DNA of 64,000 bases from Fragum whitleyi (GCA_948146395.1 OX411558.1:49029122-49093121); one strand, 5' to 3'. Positions 10,903-23,573 are shown, counted from the first letter of the stretch. Notes: generated by a model from the letters alone, not told the origin. Translations and numbers: made by a program.

Positions 10903-11239
10903 GTAAGTTTTTGTAATTCGTTTTATCGTTTCACACGAAAGATGGTCATTATTTGGTTTTAGAGACGCGTAAAAGTTCTCTAATAAAGTCTCATTATCTT
11001 ATTATCTATTTAAGACTTAAAAAGTCGAAGAGATGTTTATCTAAATAAAAATAAAAGTAATAATATCACTGTCTTTTATTCTAAGGACTCCATACATGAA
11101 GGTTTATAAAGATTTTTTTTTTGAATTATCATTATTATCATATCATTATAATTGAAGTAACTATTTGGACATGTTTGCATTAATTCATTTTTTCTAACAT
11201 ATATATTTATAAAGAGTGAATGAATTATAGACTAGTGAG
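10903..11239. other. AT-rich stretch, probable intron
   Basis: It begins with a GTAAGT donor. Nothing else is recognised before the target-site duplication of LINE E. Confidence 0.45.
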
Positions 11240-11253
11240 TATGCATAATCAAA
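11240..11253. repeat. Target-site duplication of LINE E, left copy
   Basis: TATGCATAATCAAA here is repeated exactly at 14460-14473 on the other side of LINE E. Confidence 0.92.
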
Positions 11254-14200
11254 TGAATGAATGAATGAATATTGTTTTACGGCCCGTCGACTACTAAGGT
11301 CATGTTGGGCGCAAACACTCATGTATAAAAAAGTGAGTATTCATTGTATGAAAACATAAGTAAACAATATTTTAAAACAATTTCAATGTAAACATATAAA
11401 AATCCAAAAGGATTTCAAATATATAAGAAAGAAAAGCCAAAAGAGCCATTGAAAACGGTAAAATTTAATAGAACCATTTTAAAAATTAAGAAGAAAACAT
11501 AATTAATAGTACCTAAAAGTCAGATTTTGCTATATAAATGAATCGCCTTGAGAAAGTCAAAAATTAGTTCAATTTTAATATTGTTAAACAACTGCCTCAT
11601 ACTATCAACTTTAAAATACCTGTCTCTTATTAAAGAAAAATCAATGCAATCAATAAAAATATGTTTGACAGTAAGAGGAGTGTTGCATGGAATGCACATT
11701 GGCATCTCTTCTCCTTTTAAAAGATGGGAGTGTGTAAGATAAGTATGGCCAATGCGTAGGCGAGTCAAAATCAGCTCTTCGCGACGGCTTGCCCTGTAAC
11801 CAGGAATCCAATCGCCGAGATCTGGTCGAACAGAGAATAACTTATTATTCTGGTTGGCTGGATCAGTCCAACAGTTCCTCCAGATATCATGAATAAAACT
11901 ATGAATAAGGGGCTTAAAATCAGTAAAAGGTACTTCAAAGGGTAAAATTCCAAGTGATAATGAATCCTTGGCAGCTTTATCTGCCTCTTCATTACCACGA
12001 ATACCAATATGGCTTGGAAGCCAACAGAAAACGAGATCAACATCATTAAGCTTTGCTATTTTATCAAGTAGCCTTACAATAAGGGGATTGTCAGTCTTTT
12101 CGTGCTCAATCGCTTGCATGCTTGACATAGAGTCAGTGAAAATGATATAGCGAGAGAGACGTTCTGCGATCATATGATCGAGTGCGAGATCAATGGCCTT
12201 AAGCTCGGCTGAAAAAATAGAAGAGTTATTGGGAAGGCGGAATTGATATTTTCGCCATCTAAAATAGTGGCTGAAGCAACTTTTTCGCCATCTTTTGAAC
12301 CGTCAGTGTATATTTCTTCGTAAGATGTGTATTTTTCTCTGACTTCTAAGAATTTGGTTTTAAAAATAGATGGATCTGTTGTATCCTTTTTGCTTGAAGC
12401 AAGATCATAAAGAAACGTGGGACTTTTATATGTCCACAAAGGAACATCAGGAACAAAATGTTCTGCCACGTCCTCTAGGTCAAAATCTAGAGAGCTTACA
12501 TCGGCTTCACAGCGCAAACTAAAAGGAAGTATTGGGTTCTTTTTCTTTTCAAAAGCCTCTCTATATTTAGGTTCAAAAACAACTTTATGAGTAGGATTAT
12601 CGGGATTGGATTTAAGTTTTAAATAATATTGTAAAGAAAGCTTTTTCCTTCGTAAATTTAAAGAAGGTTCATTTGCTTCTGTATAAAGACTGTTAACTGG
12701 TGACGTTCTAAATGCGCCCAACGCCAAACGCAATCCTTGATTATGAATAGTATCAAGTTTGCGAAGGTATGAAGGGCGTGCAGAACCATAAACAACACAG
12801 CCATAGTCTAGCTTTGATCTAACAAGTGCCCTATAAAGGCGCAATAGAACCTTTTTTTCGGCACCCCAATCCATACTGGATACAACACGTAAAAGGTTAA
12901 GTGCCTTTAGGCATTTATTTTTCAAATTATCAATATGTGGAATAAACGACAGTTTAGAATCAAAAAGGAGTCCTAAGAACTTAAATTCTTTGACAACTTC
13001 AATCGGTACTCCATCCAACTTTAAATCTGGATCAAGATGCATTTTTCTCGATTGACAAAAATGCATACATTTAGTTTTTGTCTTTGAAAACTTGAAACCG
13101 TTTTCGTTTGACCATTTTGAAAGATTGTTCAAGACTTGTTGCAATTGTCTTTCAATTGTATGCATTTGTTTTGATCTGTAGCAGATACAAAAGTCGTCAA
13201 CGTAGAGAAAACATTCCACACCAGGGCAAACGGTTTTAACAATGTTGTTTATTTTGACACTAAATAGTGTCACCGATAAAATACTTCCCTGCGGAACACC
13301 CATTTCTTGTTCATGGGGATCAGATAAAGTATCTCCAACACGGACTCTAAACTGACGTTCATCCAAAAAAGCTGAGATGAAAAAGGCAAGGCGACCTCGA
13401 ATACCGAAATCATAGAGGTCGTTCATAATTCCATACTTCCAAGTGGTGTCATAAGCACTTTCGAGATCGAAAAAGACAGAAACAACGTGTTCCTTCTTTA
13501 TAAAGGCTTCTCGAATAAATGTCTCGAAGCGAACAAGATGATCAAGAGTGCTTCTCTGTTTACGAAAGCCACTTTGGACTTGCGTAATAAGGTGGTTCTT
13601 TTCAAGAAACCAAACAAGACGATCATTGACCATTCTTTCCATGGTTTTACAGATGCAACTAGTTAAAGCAATAGGGCGGTAATTTGAAGGGTTTGTGGAA
13701 TCTTTACCTGGTTTAGGTATTGGAATAACGATGGCTTCCCTCCAAGAGGCTGGAATGCTTCCCGTCTTCCATACCTGATTATAAATCTGAAGTAAGCAAT
13801 GAAGGGAACGAGATGGCAAACGTTTGAGGAATTGATAATGAATAGCATCCGATCCGACAGCAGTGTCGTGACACTTTTTTAAAGCTTTTTTCAATTCCTT
13901 AACGGAAAAGTCTCTATTATAGTGTTCCAGATTTCTGGAACTGAAATTAAGTTTAGACTTTTCTTTTTCACCTTGAAACTTTTGAAACGCAGGTGAATAA
14001 TTAGTAGAGGAAGATTTCTTGGCAAACGTGTCTGCCAAGACATTAGCAATGTCATGTTTTGAAGAAACTGTGTTATCGTTATCCGTTTTAAGATGACCGA
14101 CATTAAGTGATGTATTCTTACCACTAATTTTACGTATCATGTCCCAAGTCTTTTTGACAGATGATCTAGAATTTAATCTAAATACATACTGTCTCCAAGA

Positions 14201-14459
14201 GGAACGCTTACTTTGTTTAATTGTACGACGTGCTTTTGCACGTGCAACCTTAAATTTGTAAAGATTCTCCTTTGAAGGCCTTAAGGCAAATGCCCCAAGA
14301 GCACGTTTTCGCTCAGCTATAGCCTTTTTGCAATCTTCATTAAACCATGGCTTATTTGGAGTTTTTGGGTCAGGCGATGTTTGTGGAATAGCTTTTTCTG
14401 CAGCAGAATAAAGTAAAGATGTAAAGAGTTCTGCAGAGTTTTCACATTCATCAAAGGCT
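11254..14459 (-). mobile_element. LINE copy E (subfamily 2), 5' truncated, with TSD
   Basis: On the minus strand this is a 5'-truncated insertion. It starts inside the endonuclease/RT linker of ORF2 (14459) and ends in the conserved 3' terminus plus a tail read here as TGAATGAATGAAT. The exact 14-bp duplication on both sides (11240-11253, 14460-14473) is the signature of target-primed reverse transcription. Its ORF2 and 3'UTR are closest to copy C. It sits between two candidate plus-strand exons, so it may lie in an intron. Confidence 0.95.
11520..14459 (-). pseudogene. LINE E ORF2, 5' truncated and frameshifted
   Basis: It carries the RT domain (RPIALTS, DLESAYDTTWK, GVPQGSILS, FLYVDDF) and RNase H (YTDGSK, FTDSMSS, SHIGIRGNEEADKAAK). 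It lacks the endonuclease because the insertion is 5' truncated. One T is missing in a T run near 12256 compared with copy C, which shifts the frame inside RNase H; the other frame then continues to the family stop at 11520. No start codon of its own is expected. It is dead as a source of full ORF2 protein. Confidence 0.92.
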
Positions 14460-14473
14460 TATGCATAATCAAA
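14460..14473. repeat. Target-site duplication of LINE E, right copy
   Basis: Exact repeat of 11240-11253. Confidence 0.92.
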
Positions 14474-14589
14474 GTAAAATTATTTGACAATATATACAAA
14501 TACATTGAATTAATATATTTGTTTGTATTATATATTTATTTATTATATGCGTATGTATATGAAATAACTAAGATTCTTATAATTTTCAG

Positions 14590-14718
14590 GCCAAGATCTA
14601 TAGGGATGTTGATCAAGCAAGAAGAGAATTAAATAACAAGATTGCAGCAGGGATTAATCAAGGACATAAACGAAATTTTAAAAGAATTTTATTGTTAAAA
14701 AAAAAGTTCTTAAAATGA
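14590..14718 (+). CDS. Candidate terminal exon, unknown gene
   Basis: An acceptor (TTATAATTTTCAG|GCC) opens a 43-codon phase-0 frame ending in TGA. The peptide starts AKIYRDVDQARRELNNK and turns strongly basic (RNFKRILLLKKK), compatible with a short helical, basic C-terminus. It could follow the exon at 10831-10902, which ends in phase 0, to make one spliced transcript across LINE E. No family recognised. A single short exon could also be chance. Confidence 0.35.
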   Translation, partial: AKIYRDVDQARRELNNKIAAGINQGHKRNFKRILLLKKKFLK

Positions 14719-14774
14719 TTTCAATTTTGTATTTTTGTAAAGACCTTATTCTTTTTACCCCGTTTAGAATTCTA

Positions 14775-15790
14775 TGGGTATTTGCGACAGTCGCCGCAAT
14801 AACTAAAAAAAATGTTGAAAACAGCGTTTAACCCTGATTCCAGTGATTCGACTAGAAATGAATGGTTACAATAGGCAGTCGCTGCGATGCAACTGAAAAA
14901 TTGTTAAAAGCGGCTATAAACCCCTCCCGATTTGTTTTTTTTTCGGAAACGTATGGTTATGAGCGGCAGTCGCCGCGATATAACTGAAAGACTGTTGAAT
15001 GCGACAAAGGAGGTGATACAACTAAAAGAAGGTTAAAATCCGGATACAAACAAATCCAAAAGTACCTATTTATCCCTGGAGCGGCACTAACCACCATCCA
15101 TGATACAATTGTTTTGACCAGGAATTTATGGGTTGATTCGGCAGTCATCGCCGCGATAAAACTGAAATATTGTTAAAAGCGGTCTTAACACCCCTGATTC
15201 CAGTGATTCGTCCAGAAATAAATGGTTAGAAAAGGCAGTCGTCGCGATGTAACTGAAAGATTGTTGAAAGCGGCTATAAACCCCTCCCGATTTGCTTGTC
15301 TCATTCAGAAACGTATGGTTATGAACGACAGTCGCCGCGATGTAACTGATAGATTGTTGAATGCGGTAGACACCGCGATATAACTGAAAAATTGTTGAAA
15401 TCGGTGTTAATACCTCCCTGATTCCAGTGTTTTGTCCTAAATTCATTGTTAGGAGCAACAGTCGCCGCGATAAAACTGAAAAATTGTCGAAATCGGTGTT
15501 AATACCTCCCTGATTCCAGTGATTCGTCCTAAATTCATTGTTAGGAGCAACAGTCGCCGCGATAAAACTGAAATATTGTTAAAATCGGTGTTTAACCCTC
15601 CCTGATTCCAGTGATTCGTCCAGAAATAAATGGTTAGAAAAGGCAGTCGCCGCGATGTAACTGAAAGATTGTTGAAATCTGCGTTAAATATCCTAATCTC
15701 CGTCCAGGAATCTATTGCTTGGTGCTCCGGCCGCCGCGATATAACTGAAATATTGTTGAAACCCCCCTTACAAACATATCCGAAAGTGCC
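14775..15790. repeat. Tandem array of about 93-bp units derived from a SINE 3' half
   Basis: About ten copies of a unit carry the phrase CAGTCGCCGCGATRTAACTGAAA-TTGTTGAAA (first copies near 14785, 14874, 14964, 15139, 15234, 15327, 15457, 15549, 15643, 15727). The remainder holds GATTCCAGTGATTCGTCCAGAAATAAATGGTTA. The core matches the 3' half of the tRNA-derived SINEs at 55999 and 57806 (CGCCGCGATATAACTGAAAT), so the array looks like a SINE-derived satellite. Small minus-strand ORFs here are shadows of the repeat. Confidence 0.85.
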
Positions 15791-17126
15791 CATTAACCCC
15801 TATATAGTTAATTGGGTCGTGTGCGGTGAAGTGTATTGTGATAAGGGCATTGACCCCTTAATTACATTCCTTCTATTCAGGACCACTTGAGTAAATTGAG
15901 AGCGCTTGAATTGAAGTGACCCTTCCGCCGATTATCCGTAGGTGATTTATTTTAATAGAGGGGTTTCAACAGTTATAAACCCATATCGATGCAACTAGTA
16001 CACCTAATCATGTATTTCTTCCTCCTACCACTCCTTAAGCGGGTTAGAGTGACCAACGTTGACGCCACCCATTGTTACGTTAGATGATTCACACTGACGC
16101 TACCCATTGTTATGTTGATCATGTGACCTTATTGTTTCCGACCTCGGCACGATTCTGCCCTAGATGTTTTTCTATACTACTGGCGTTTCAAACCCCATAA
16201 CCACAACTTCATTCTGGTGCACGCAATGATCTTTTAATCAAAACAGAACGATGATTTTTAAAACCTCTATTTTATTCATTTATCAAAAACAAAAAACTTA
16301 TCAAAATACAATATTTGTTGTTAAAAAAATAAAATAAAATTTGACTTTTGATATGAATGTGGCTATGTATTTCAAATCAAATTTAAGGGTGCTCTTTCTA
16401 TCAAAGAACACCATTTGAAATGGGATGTAAATATTTTTCCACGAATGGAATGCTTTTTTACTTTTTCTTAAATCAATATGTTTTATAATGCCTTTGGTTT
16501 ACGAAGTAAAAGGGGAGATAGATTTGGTTTAAAATTCCTTTCAGGGATAAAATTCATTTCAGGGATAAAATATGTAGGAATGCACATTTTTGTGTTACGA
16601 AATATATATTGACATGTATTGTCTATTTTTTCACAAAATTCAGAAATCTTAGTAGTCTGCAGTCTTTTAAATGATAATATTCGAGGTAGTTAAATGATTG
16701 TCATAGAGATAAGCAGCCTAGAGCTAGCTTAATGTTTTGAATAAAAATAACCGTGAGGATGCAAAATGATTGAAACAATGATTAGGATTATCTCTTTGGA
16801 TGTGGAAAAGTGATTGAAACAATCAGCAATGGTTATCCCTTGTCATACTGAATTAAATTTTTGATCAAATCAAAGTGCTTAAAGCTCTGAAAGCCAAAAT
16901 TGTATGTCAATTTTTCCCTCAAAATACGAGTCTCAGCACACTTCTTGGTGAAACAAAATAAATAGATAGTTTAGACTAAGATCAGGCTGATCTTTTTCTA
17001 TACCTCCCATCAAAAAAGAAATATTCTGGGCTCAGCATGACAAGGAATAAAACATACAATAAGATAATGATTGCATTAAAACAGCAATGGTTAAAACATA
17101 CAATAAAAATTATTATTCAAAAAAAT
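15791..17126. other. Gene-free AT-rich stretch
   Basis: No convincing ORF, splice pair or repeat was found. A small direct echo (GTTAGATGATTCACACTGACGCTACCCATTGTTA beside a similar phrase) lies near 16040-16110. Confidence 0.5.
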
Positions 17127-17392
17127 AGATTGATGGGATTTTACGCCGCTTTCAACAATATTGCAGTTATATTGCAGCAGTTTGAGCACCTAACAATGGA
17201 TCCTGGTATTTCTCACACTCATACTACCATTTAGTCCTTTCCTAGGCTTCGGCTACTATTCCACATATGTCTACAGTAATCAACCCATTGGTGGAAGACA
17301 AGTAGTTGGAAAGCATGAGTGCCACTGTCAGGGATCGAACCAGGGACCTCTGAAGTGAAAGTTCAACACGCTACCAACTGGACTGTTGCGGC
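17127..17392 (-). mobile_element. tRNA-derived SINE (family 1), minus strand
   Basis: The minus strand starts with a tRNA-like head near 17392. The head contains AGTTGGTAGCGTG-type A-box sequence and GGTTCGATCCCTGAC as B box. The body (CCAATGGGTTGAT..) and the 3' segment CGGCGTAAAATCCCATCAA follow. It matches the better-preserved copies at 55999-56269 and 57806-58078. LINE C inserted right at its 5' edge. Confidence 0.82.
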
Positions 17393-17404
17393 TCAAACAA
17401 TTAG
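17393..17404. repeat. Target-site duplication of LINE C, left copy
   Basis: TCAAACAATTAG is repeated exactly at 24104-24115. Confidence 0.88.
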
Positions 17405-17540
17405 AATGAATGAATGAATGAATGGTATTTTAAGGCCCGTCGACATCTAAGGCCATGTTGGGCGCAAAACTCTAAAAAACACTTTAATTTAAAAGGCGGC
17501 GTATACCTTCAAAACTAAGATAATAATAACACTTTAAACA

Positions 17541-18750
17541 CTAGAAAGCCATGAATGGCTTGAGTCGCTCCACAGGCTTGATACTCTTGTAAATTAAAGC
17601 AAATCAAAGTTTTGACTAGATCTTTAATCATTACGAGTTCTACTGATGTTGAAAATGATTTTCAAAGTTTCAACTATTTAACATATACATTGTATAGAGA
17701 AATGACCTCCGCCCATAAAAGACATATTTTTCATCCAATCAAAATAATTTTTGGCTGCATATTAATGGGTCACCAAAAGATCATACCAAAATATTTCATT
17801 GATTTCCATCAGTTTCAATCTGATAAAATGATTTTTAAAGTTTCCACTGTATCACTTTTTGAAAAATGACCTCCGCCCATAAAAGACATATTTTTTCGTC
17901 CAATCACAATAATTTTTGGTAGACTGATAAAGGGTCACTCAAGTATCATTTCAGTGAAATTTGGTTGATATCTGTCATTTAGATTCTGGGAAAATGATTT
18001 TCAAAGTTTCCACTATATGACATATAGAGAAATGACCTCCGCCCATAAAATACATATTTTTCGTCCAATCACAATAATTTTTGGTAGACTGATAAAGGGT
18101 CACTCAAGGATCATTTCAGTGAAATTTGGTTGATATCTGTCTTTTAGATTCTGAGAAAATGATTTTCAAAGTTTCCACTATATGACATATAGAGAAATGA
18201 CCTCCGCACATAAAATACATATTTTTCGTCCAATCACAATAATTTTTGGTAGACTGATAAAGGGTCACCCAAGGATCATTCCTGTGAAATTTGGTTGATA
18301 TGTATCTGAAATATTCTGAGAAAATGATTTTCAAAGTTTCCACTATATAACATATAGAGAAATGACATCCGCCCATAAAATGCACATTTTTCATCCGATC
18401 ACAATAATTTTTTGAAGACTGATAAAGGGTCACCCAAGGATTATTCATGTAAAATTTCATTGTTATCCATTAATTAGAATCTGAGAAAACTCACTTTTTA
18501 CCATATTTGGAAATGAGCCACGCCCATTAAATCCATGTTTTTCATTGGATCAAAATTTCTTGAACAACTTTGAAAGAGGGTCACCCAAGGATCATTTCTG
18601 TGAAGTTTGGTTGAAATCCATCGAGTAGTTTCTGAGGAGAAGATTTTTAAAGAAAAAGTTTACGACCGGACGCACGGACGCACGGACGGACGCACGACGG
18701 ACACAACGCCATGACAATAGCCCCAGTGGCTTTCAGCCAGTGGAGCTAAA
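17541..18750 (-). mobile_element. Non-autonomous Helitron-like element with tandem core, nested in LINE C
   Basis: On the minus strand its 3' end is a hairpin (AAGCCAT/ATGGCTT, 17546-17561) followed by TTCTAG and a flanking T, as in Helitron ends (hairpin + CTRR, insertion before T). The interior holds about five degenerate units of about 150 bp (blocks ATGACCTCCGCCCATAAAA, GATAAAGGGTCACYCAAGGATCATT). A GGACGCACGGACG-rich tract follows, then CCAGTGGCTTTCAGCCAGTGG at the 5' side. Copies occur at 29513 and 30765. It has no ORF of its own. Confidence 0.82.
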
Positions 18751-18935
18751 AACGCTGTAAATCATGTAATAAAGTAGACAATATTTTAAAACAATCTCAA
18801 TGTATACATATAAAAATCCAAAAGAAATTTTCAAATGTAAAAGAAATAACAGCCAAAAGAGCTATTGAAAACGGTAAAATTTAATACAACCATTTTAAGA
18901 CTTTAGAAGAAAATACAATTTATAGAAACTAAAGA

Positions 18936-21900
18936 TCAGATTTTATTATATAAATGAATTTCCTTTAAAAAGTAAAAAATAAGTTCTAGTTTGACACGGT
19001 CAAATAGCTGCCCCATACAATCAACTTTAAAATATCTGTCCCTGATAATAGAAAAATCAATACAATCTATAAAAATATGTTTGATAGTTAATGGAGCATT
19101 ACAGGGAATACACATTGGCATCTCTTCTCCTTTTAAAAGGTAGGAGTGCGTTAAGTGAGTATGCCCAATGCGTAACCGAGTCAGAATCAGCTCTTCGCGA
19201 CGGTTTGACCTGTAACCAGGTAACCAATCGCCGAGGTCCTGTCGAACAGAGAATAACTTATTATTCTGGTTGGCTGGATCAGTCCAACAGTTCCTCCAGA
19301 CATCATGAATAAAATTATGAATAAGGGGTTTAAAATCAGTAAAAGGTACGTCAAAGGGTAAAATTTCAAGTGATAATGAATCCTTGGCAGCTTTATCTGC
19401 CTCCTCATTACCACGAATACCAATATGGCTTGGAAGCCAACAGAAAACGAGATCAACATCATTAAGCTTAGCTATTTTATCAAGTAGCCTTACAATAAGG
19501 GGATTGTCAGTTTTTTCGTGCTCAATCGCTTGCATGCTTGACATAGAGTCAGTAAAAATGATATAGCGAGAGAGACGTTCTGCGATCATATGATCGAGTG
19601 CGAGATCAATGGCCTTAAGCTCGGCTGAAAAAATAGAAGAGTTATTGGGAAGGCGGAATTGATATTTTTCGCCGTCTAAAATAGTGGCTGAAGCAACTTT
19701 CTCGCCATCTTTTGAACCGTCAGTGTATATTTCTTCATAAGATGTGTAATTTTCTTTGACTTCCAAGAATTTGGTTTTAAAGATAGATGGATCTGTTGTA
19801 TCCTTTTTGCTTGAAGCAAGATCATAAAGAAAGGTGGGACTTTTATATGTCCACAAAGGAACATCAGGAACAATATGTTCTGCCACGTCCTCTAGGTCAA
19901 AATCTAGAGAGCTTACATCGGCTTCACAGCGCAAACTAAAAGGAAGTATTGGGTTCTTTTTCTTTTCAAAAGCCTCTCTATATTTAGGTTCAAAAACAAC
20001 TTTATGAGTAGGATTATCGGGATTTGATTTTAGTTTTAAATAATATTGCATGGAAAGCTTCTTCCTGCGTAAATTTAAGGAAGGCTCATTTGCTTCTGTA
20101 TAAACACTGTTTATTGGTGATGTTCTAAATGCACCCAACGCCAAGCGCAATCCCTGGTTATGAATAGTATCAAGTTTGCGAAGGTATGAAGGGCGCGCAG
20201 AACCATAAACAACACAGCCATAATCTAGCTTTGATCTAACAAGTGCCCTATAGAGGCGCAATAGAACCTTTTTATCGGCTCCCCAATCCATACTGGATAC
20301 AACACGTAAAAGATTAAGTGCCTTTAGGCATTTATTTTTCAAATTGTCAATATGCGGAATAAACGACAGTTTAGAATCAAAAAGGAGAACCGAAATCATA
20401 GAGGTCGTTCATAATTCCATACTTCCAAGTGGTATCATAAGCACTTTCGAGATCAAAAAAGACAGAAACAACGTGTTCCTTCTTTATAAAGGCTTCTCGA
20501 ATAAATGTCTCGAAGCGAACAAGATGATCAAGAGTGCTCCTCTGTTTACGAAAGCCACTTTGGACTTCCGTAATAAGGTGGTTCTTTTCAAGAAACCAAA
20601 CAAGACGGTCATTAACCATTCTTTCCATAGTTTTACAAATGCAACTAGTTAAAGCAATAGGGCGGTAATTTGAAGGGTTTGTGGAATCTTTACCTGGTTT
20701 AGGTATTGGAATAACGATGGCTTCCCGCCAAGAGGCTGGAATGCTTCCCGTCTTCCATACCTGATTATAAATTGCAAGTAAGCAATGAAGGGAACGAGAT
20801 GGCAAACGTTTGAGGAATTGATAATGAATAGCATCTGATCCGACAGCAGTGTCGTGACACTTTTTTAAAGCTTTTTTCAATTCCTTAACGGAAAAGTCTC
20901 TATTATAGTGTTCCAGATTTCTGGAACTGAAATTAAGTTTAGACTCTTCTTTTTCACCTTGAAATTTCTGAAACGCAGGTGAATAATTAGTAGAGGAAGA
21001 TTTCTTGGCAAACGTGTCTGCCAAGACATTAGCAATGTCATGTTTTGAAGAAACTGTGTCATCGTCATCCGTTTTAAGATGACCGACATTGAGTGATGTA
21101 TTCTTCCCACTAATTTTACGTATCATGTCCCAAGTCTTTTTGACAGATGATCTAGAATTTAATCTAGAGACATACTGTCTCCAAGACGAGCGCTTACTTT
21201 GTTTAATTGTGCGGCGTGCTTTCGCACGTGCAATTTTAAATTTGTAAAGATTCTCCTTAGAAGGCCTTAAGCCAAATGCTCTAAGAGTACGTTTTCGCTC
21301 AGCTATAGCCTTTTTGCAATCGTCATTGAACCATGGCTTGTTTGGAATTTTTGGGTCAGGCGATGTTTGTGGAATAGCTTTTTCTGCAGCAGAATAAAGT
21401 AAAGATGAAAACAGTTCAGCAGAGTTTTGACAGTCATCAAAGGCTTCCGGATTTATCGATTGTTCACAGGTATTTCTAAAAAGTTCCCAATTAGCCTTAT
21501 GGAGTTTCCAACGCCTAGGGCGCTCCTGAACAGATGGTCCTAATTCGGAGATCTGAATAGGGAAATGGTCACTACCATGAAGGTCAGAAGCTACTTTCCA
21601 TGAAAAATCTGGAAAAATATCAGGACTGCAAATAGTCAAATCCAATGAAGAATAATGTCCAGTTGCAGGATGAAGATAAGTTTTAGATTTGTCATTCAGT
21701 AAAACAAGATCATGCCTTGTTACAAAATCCTCAACAGTACGACCCTTGTCGTCTGTATTGGAGCATCCCCATAACTTATGATGAGCATTGAAATCTCCCA
21801 TAAGTATAAAAGGTTGAGGTAGCTGGTCAACGAGACTATCAAGTTTTCTACCATCTAACGGGGAACTAGGAGGAAGATAAACGGAGCACAGTGTAATAGT

Positions 21901-22248
21901 TTTATTGAGAGAGATACTTACAGCCACTGCTTGCAAAGAGATGTCTAAACTGATTCGACGGTGAGGGATATTATTATTTACAATAATTCCCACACCACCA
22001 GACGCTTTCTCGCGTTCTGTAAAGTTATTAAAGAAGCAAGAATGATATTTTAGAGAAAACATATCTGCATCTTTCAAAAACGTTTCTTGTAAACATACAG
22101 CAACTGGTTTTTCTTTTGAAACTAGAAGATTGAGTTCTTCAAAATTGGCCTTGATGCTGCGACAATTCCACTGTATAATGTTATTCGCCATTATGGAGGT
22201 TAAAGTAAAAATAATACCACTTAATAATGGAAGTTGGAAACTACCCAT
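18936..22248 (-). pseudogene. LINE C ORF2, RT core deleted
   Basis: The ORF starts at the ATG that overlaps the ORF1 stop (TAATG). The endonuclease is intact (NCRS, CLQET, GDFNAHHKLWG, SDHFPI) and the first RT motifs are present (SNYRPIALTS, DLESAYDTTWK). Near 20388 the frame jumps from DLYDFG to the thumb region (LLFDSKLSF). About 430 bp are missing compared with copy E, including GVPQGS and the YVDD loop, and the join is out of frame. The second part (20399 to 18936) keeps RNase H. No reverse transcriptase can be made from this copy. Confidence 0.93.
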
Positions 22249-23573
22249 TATTTAACTGCTGTTAGGTTGATTTTGTTTGCACCTTGCCTTATAGCATCTG
22301 TTTGCTTTTGGTTTGAGGTAGTAGGGTTTGAAGGAGGAGGAGCGGCTACATCCATCTCCTCCTCGTTATCCGATTCGCTTAACTCAGAAAAGCGATTGCC
22401 GGTCGAAGCTGGAGGAGGTGAAACCTTCTCCAGATTAATACGAAGCTTTCTTTGACTAACGGACTCTGAATGACGTGTAGATTTTTCTTTTTGGGACGGT
22501 TTGTTTACATTTTTGATAACTTTCTTTGGCTTAGAAATAGGTGTATTCTTTTCAGGATCCGAGGTTTTCTTTTCTTCAGTGTTTACATCTGGTGTGGTGT
22601 TTAAGGGTGTTTCTCCTGACAATACTTGATCAACTTTGCTACGTACTTCAGGAAACATTTCAGTTAATATTTTAAGCATACGTTCACAAGTGTTGCATTC
22701 ATTTGTTTTAGGGGGTTGAATCGGCTCAGGTACAGATTTAGCTTTATATGCGTAGCTTTTGGTGTCGTCTCTGGACTCTACTATTTTCCGAGCTTCAAAG
22801 AAGGAGACTGATTGCTTAAACTTTACATTCAAGATTTCCTTTTCTTTTAAAAACTTAGGGCACAATCTTGAATTGGCAGGATGTGTCATTCCACAATTTG
22901 AACACTTGAAATCATTTTGACAGTCATCCTCATAGTGCTCGTCTTCACTTCCTTCGTAGCCACATTTTCTACAGACTTTGGTCTTCTTGCAGTTGTCTTC
23001 ATGATGACCAAACCTCTGACAGTTAAAACAACGCAGAGGATTGGGTACAAAAACATCAACCTTGACAATCTGGAATCCAACTTTTATTTCTTTGGGTAAA
23101 GTGGGCTCGTCAAATGTCAAAACATAAGTGTTTGTTTTTATTCTTTTCTGGTCCCTTGTAAATTCAATTCGCCTAACAGCTACGACACCCTGAGATCTCA
23201 AATTTGTTTCAATTTCATGGATCAAGCAAGACGATAACTCTCGGCAACGAATAACACCCTTGGAAGTATTTAACTTTTCATGTGGATACACTTTGACACT
23301 GTGATTAAAAAACTTGCTTGTTTTTAAAAGATTATCCGATTGTGCTTTTTTGGTAACTTCAATGAGCAGATTTCCATTCTTCAGGTTTTTAACCGATTTT
23401 GGGGTACCAATTATTGCTCTGACCTGTTTTTCTATTATGAAAGGTGACAAATCTGCAATTTCAATATCTGGGTCATCACTTTCAACCACAATAAACTTGG
23501 GAAATGATGGTATGTTTATGTTTTCATCCTCAGAGTCCGATAAATATCGCTTGGTTTTTTTGGTTTGTGCCAT
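22248..23573 (-). CDS. LINE C ORF1, gag-like zinc-knuckle protein (intact, subfamily 2)
   Basis: This 441-residue ORF starts at ATG (MAQTKKTKRYLSDSEDE). An RRM-like N-terminal half is followed by three Cys/His knuckles: CFNCQRFGHHEDNC, CRKCGYEGSEDEHYEDDC and CSNCGMTHPANSRLC. The tail is charged and Ser/Lys-rich and includes the conserved phrase TGNRFSELSESDNEEEMD. It is clearly homologous to B and F ORF1 but much more diverged from them than the ORF2s are from each other. The stop and ORF2 start share one base (TAATG), suggesting coupled re-initiation. Its role is RNP formation with LINE RNA. Confidence 0.9.
   Translation of the reverse strand: MAQTKKTKRYLSDSEDENINIPSFPKFIVVESDDPDIEIADLSPFIIEKQVRAIIGTPKSVKNLKNGNLLIEVTKKAQSDNLLKTSKFFNHSVKVYPHEKLNTSKGVIRCRELSSCLIHEIETNLRSQGVVAVRRIEFTRDQKRIKTNTYVLTFDEPTLPKEIKVGFQIVKVDVFVPNPLRCFNCQRFGHHEDNCKKTKVCRKCGYEGSEDEHYEDDCQNDFKCSNCGMTHPANSRLCPKFLKEKEILNVKFKQSVSFFEARKIVESRDDTKSYAYKAKSVPEPIQPPKTNECNTCERMLKILTEMFPEVRSKVDQVLSGETPLNTTPDVNTEEKKTSDPEKNTPISKPKKVIKNVNKPSQKEKSTRHSESVSQRKLRINLEKVSPPPASTGNRFSELSESDNEEEMDVAAPPPSNPTTSNQKQTDAIRQGANKINLTAVK

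Noticed and set aside
11245..11275. TGAATGAATGAATG runs (also 17405, 25703, 29632, 41604, 1341) as independent microsatellites or a CRISPR-like array
   Set aside because: Each sits exactly at the end of a LINE terminus in matching orientation, so they are LINE tails.
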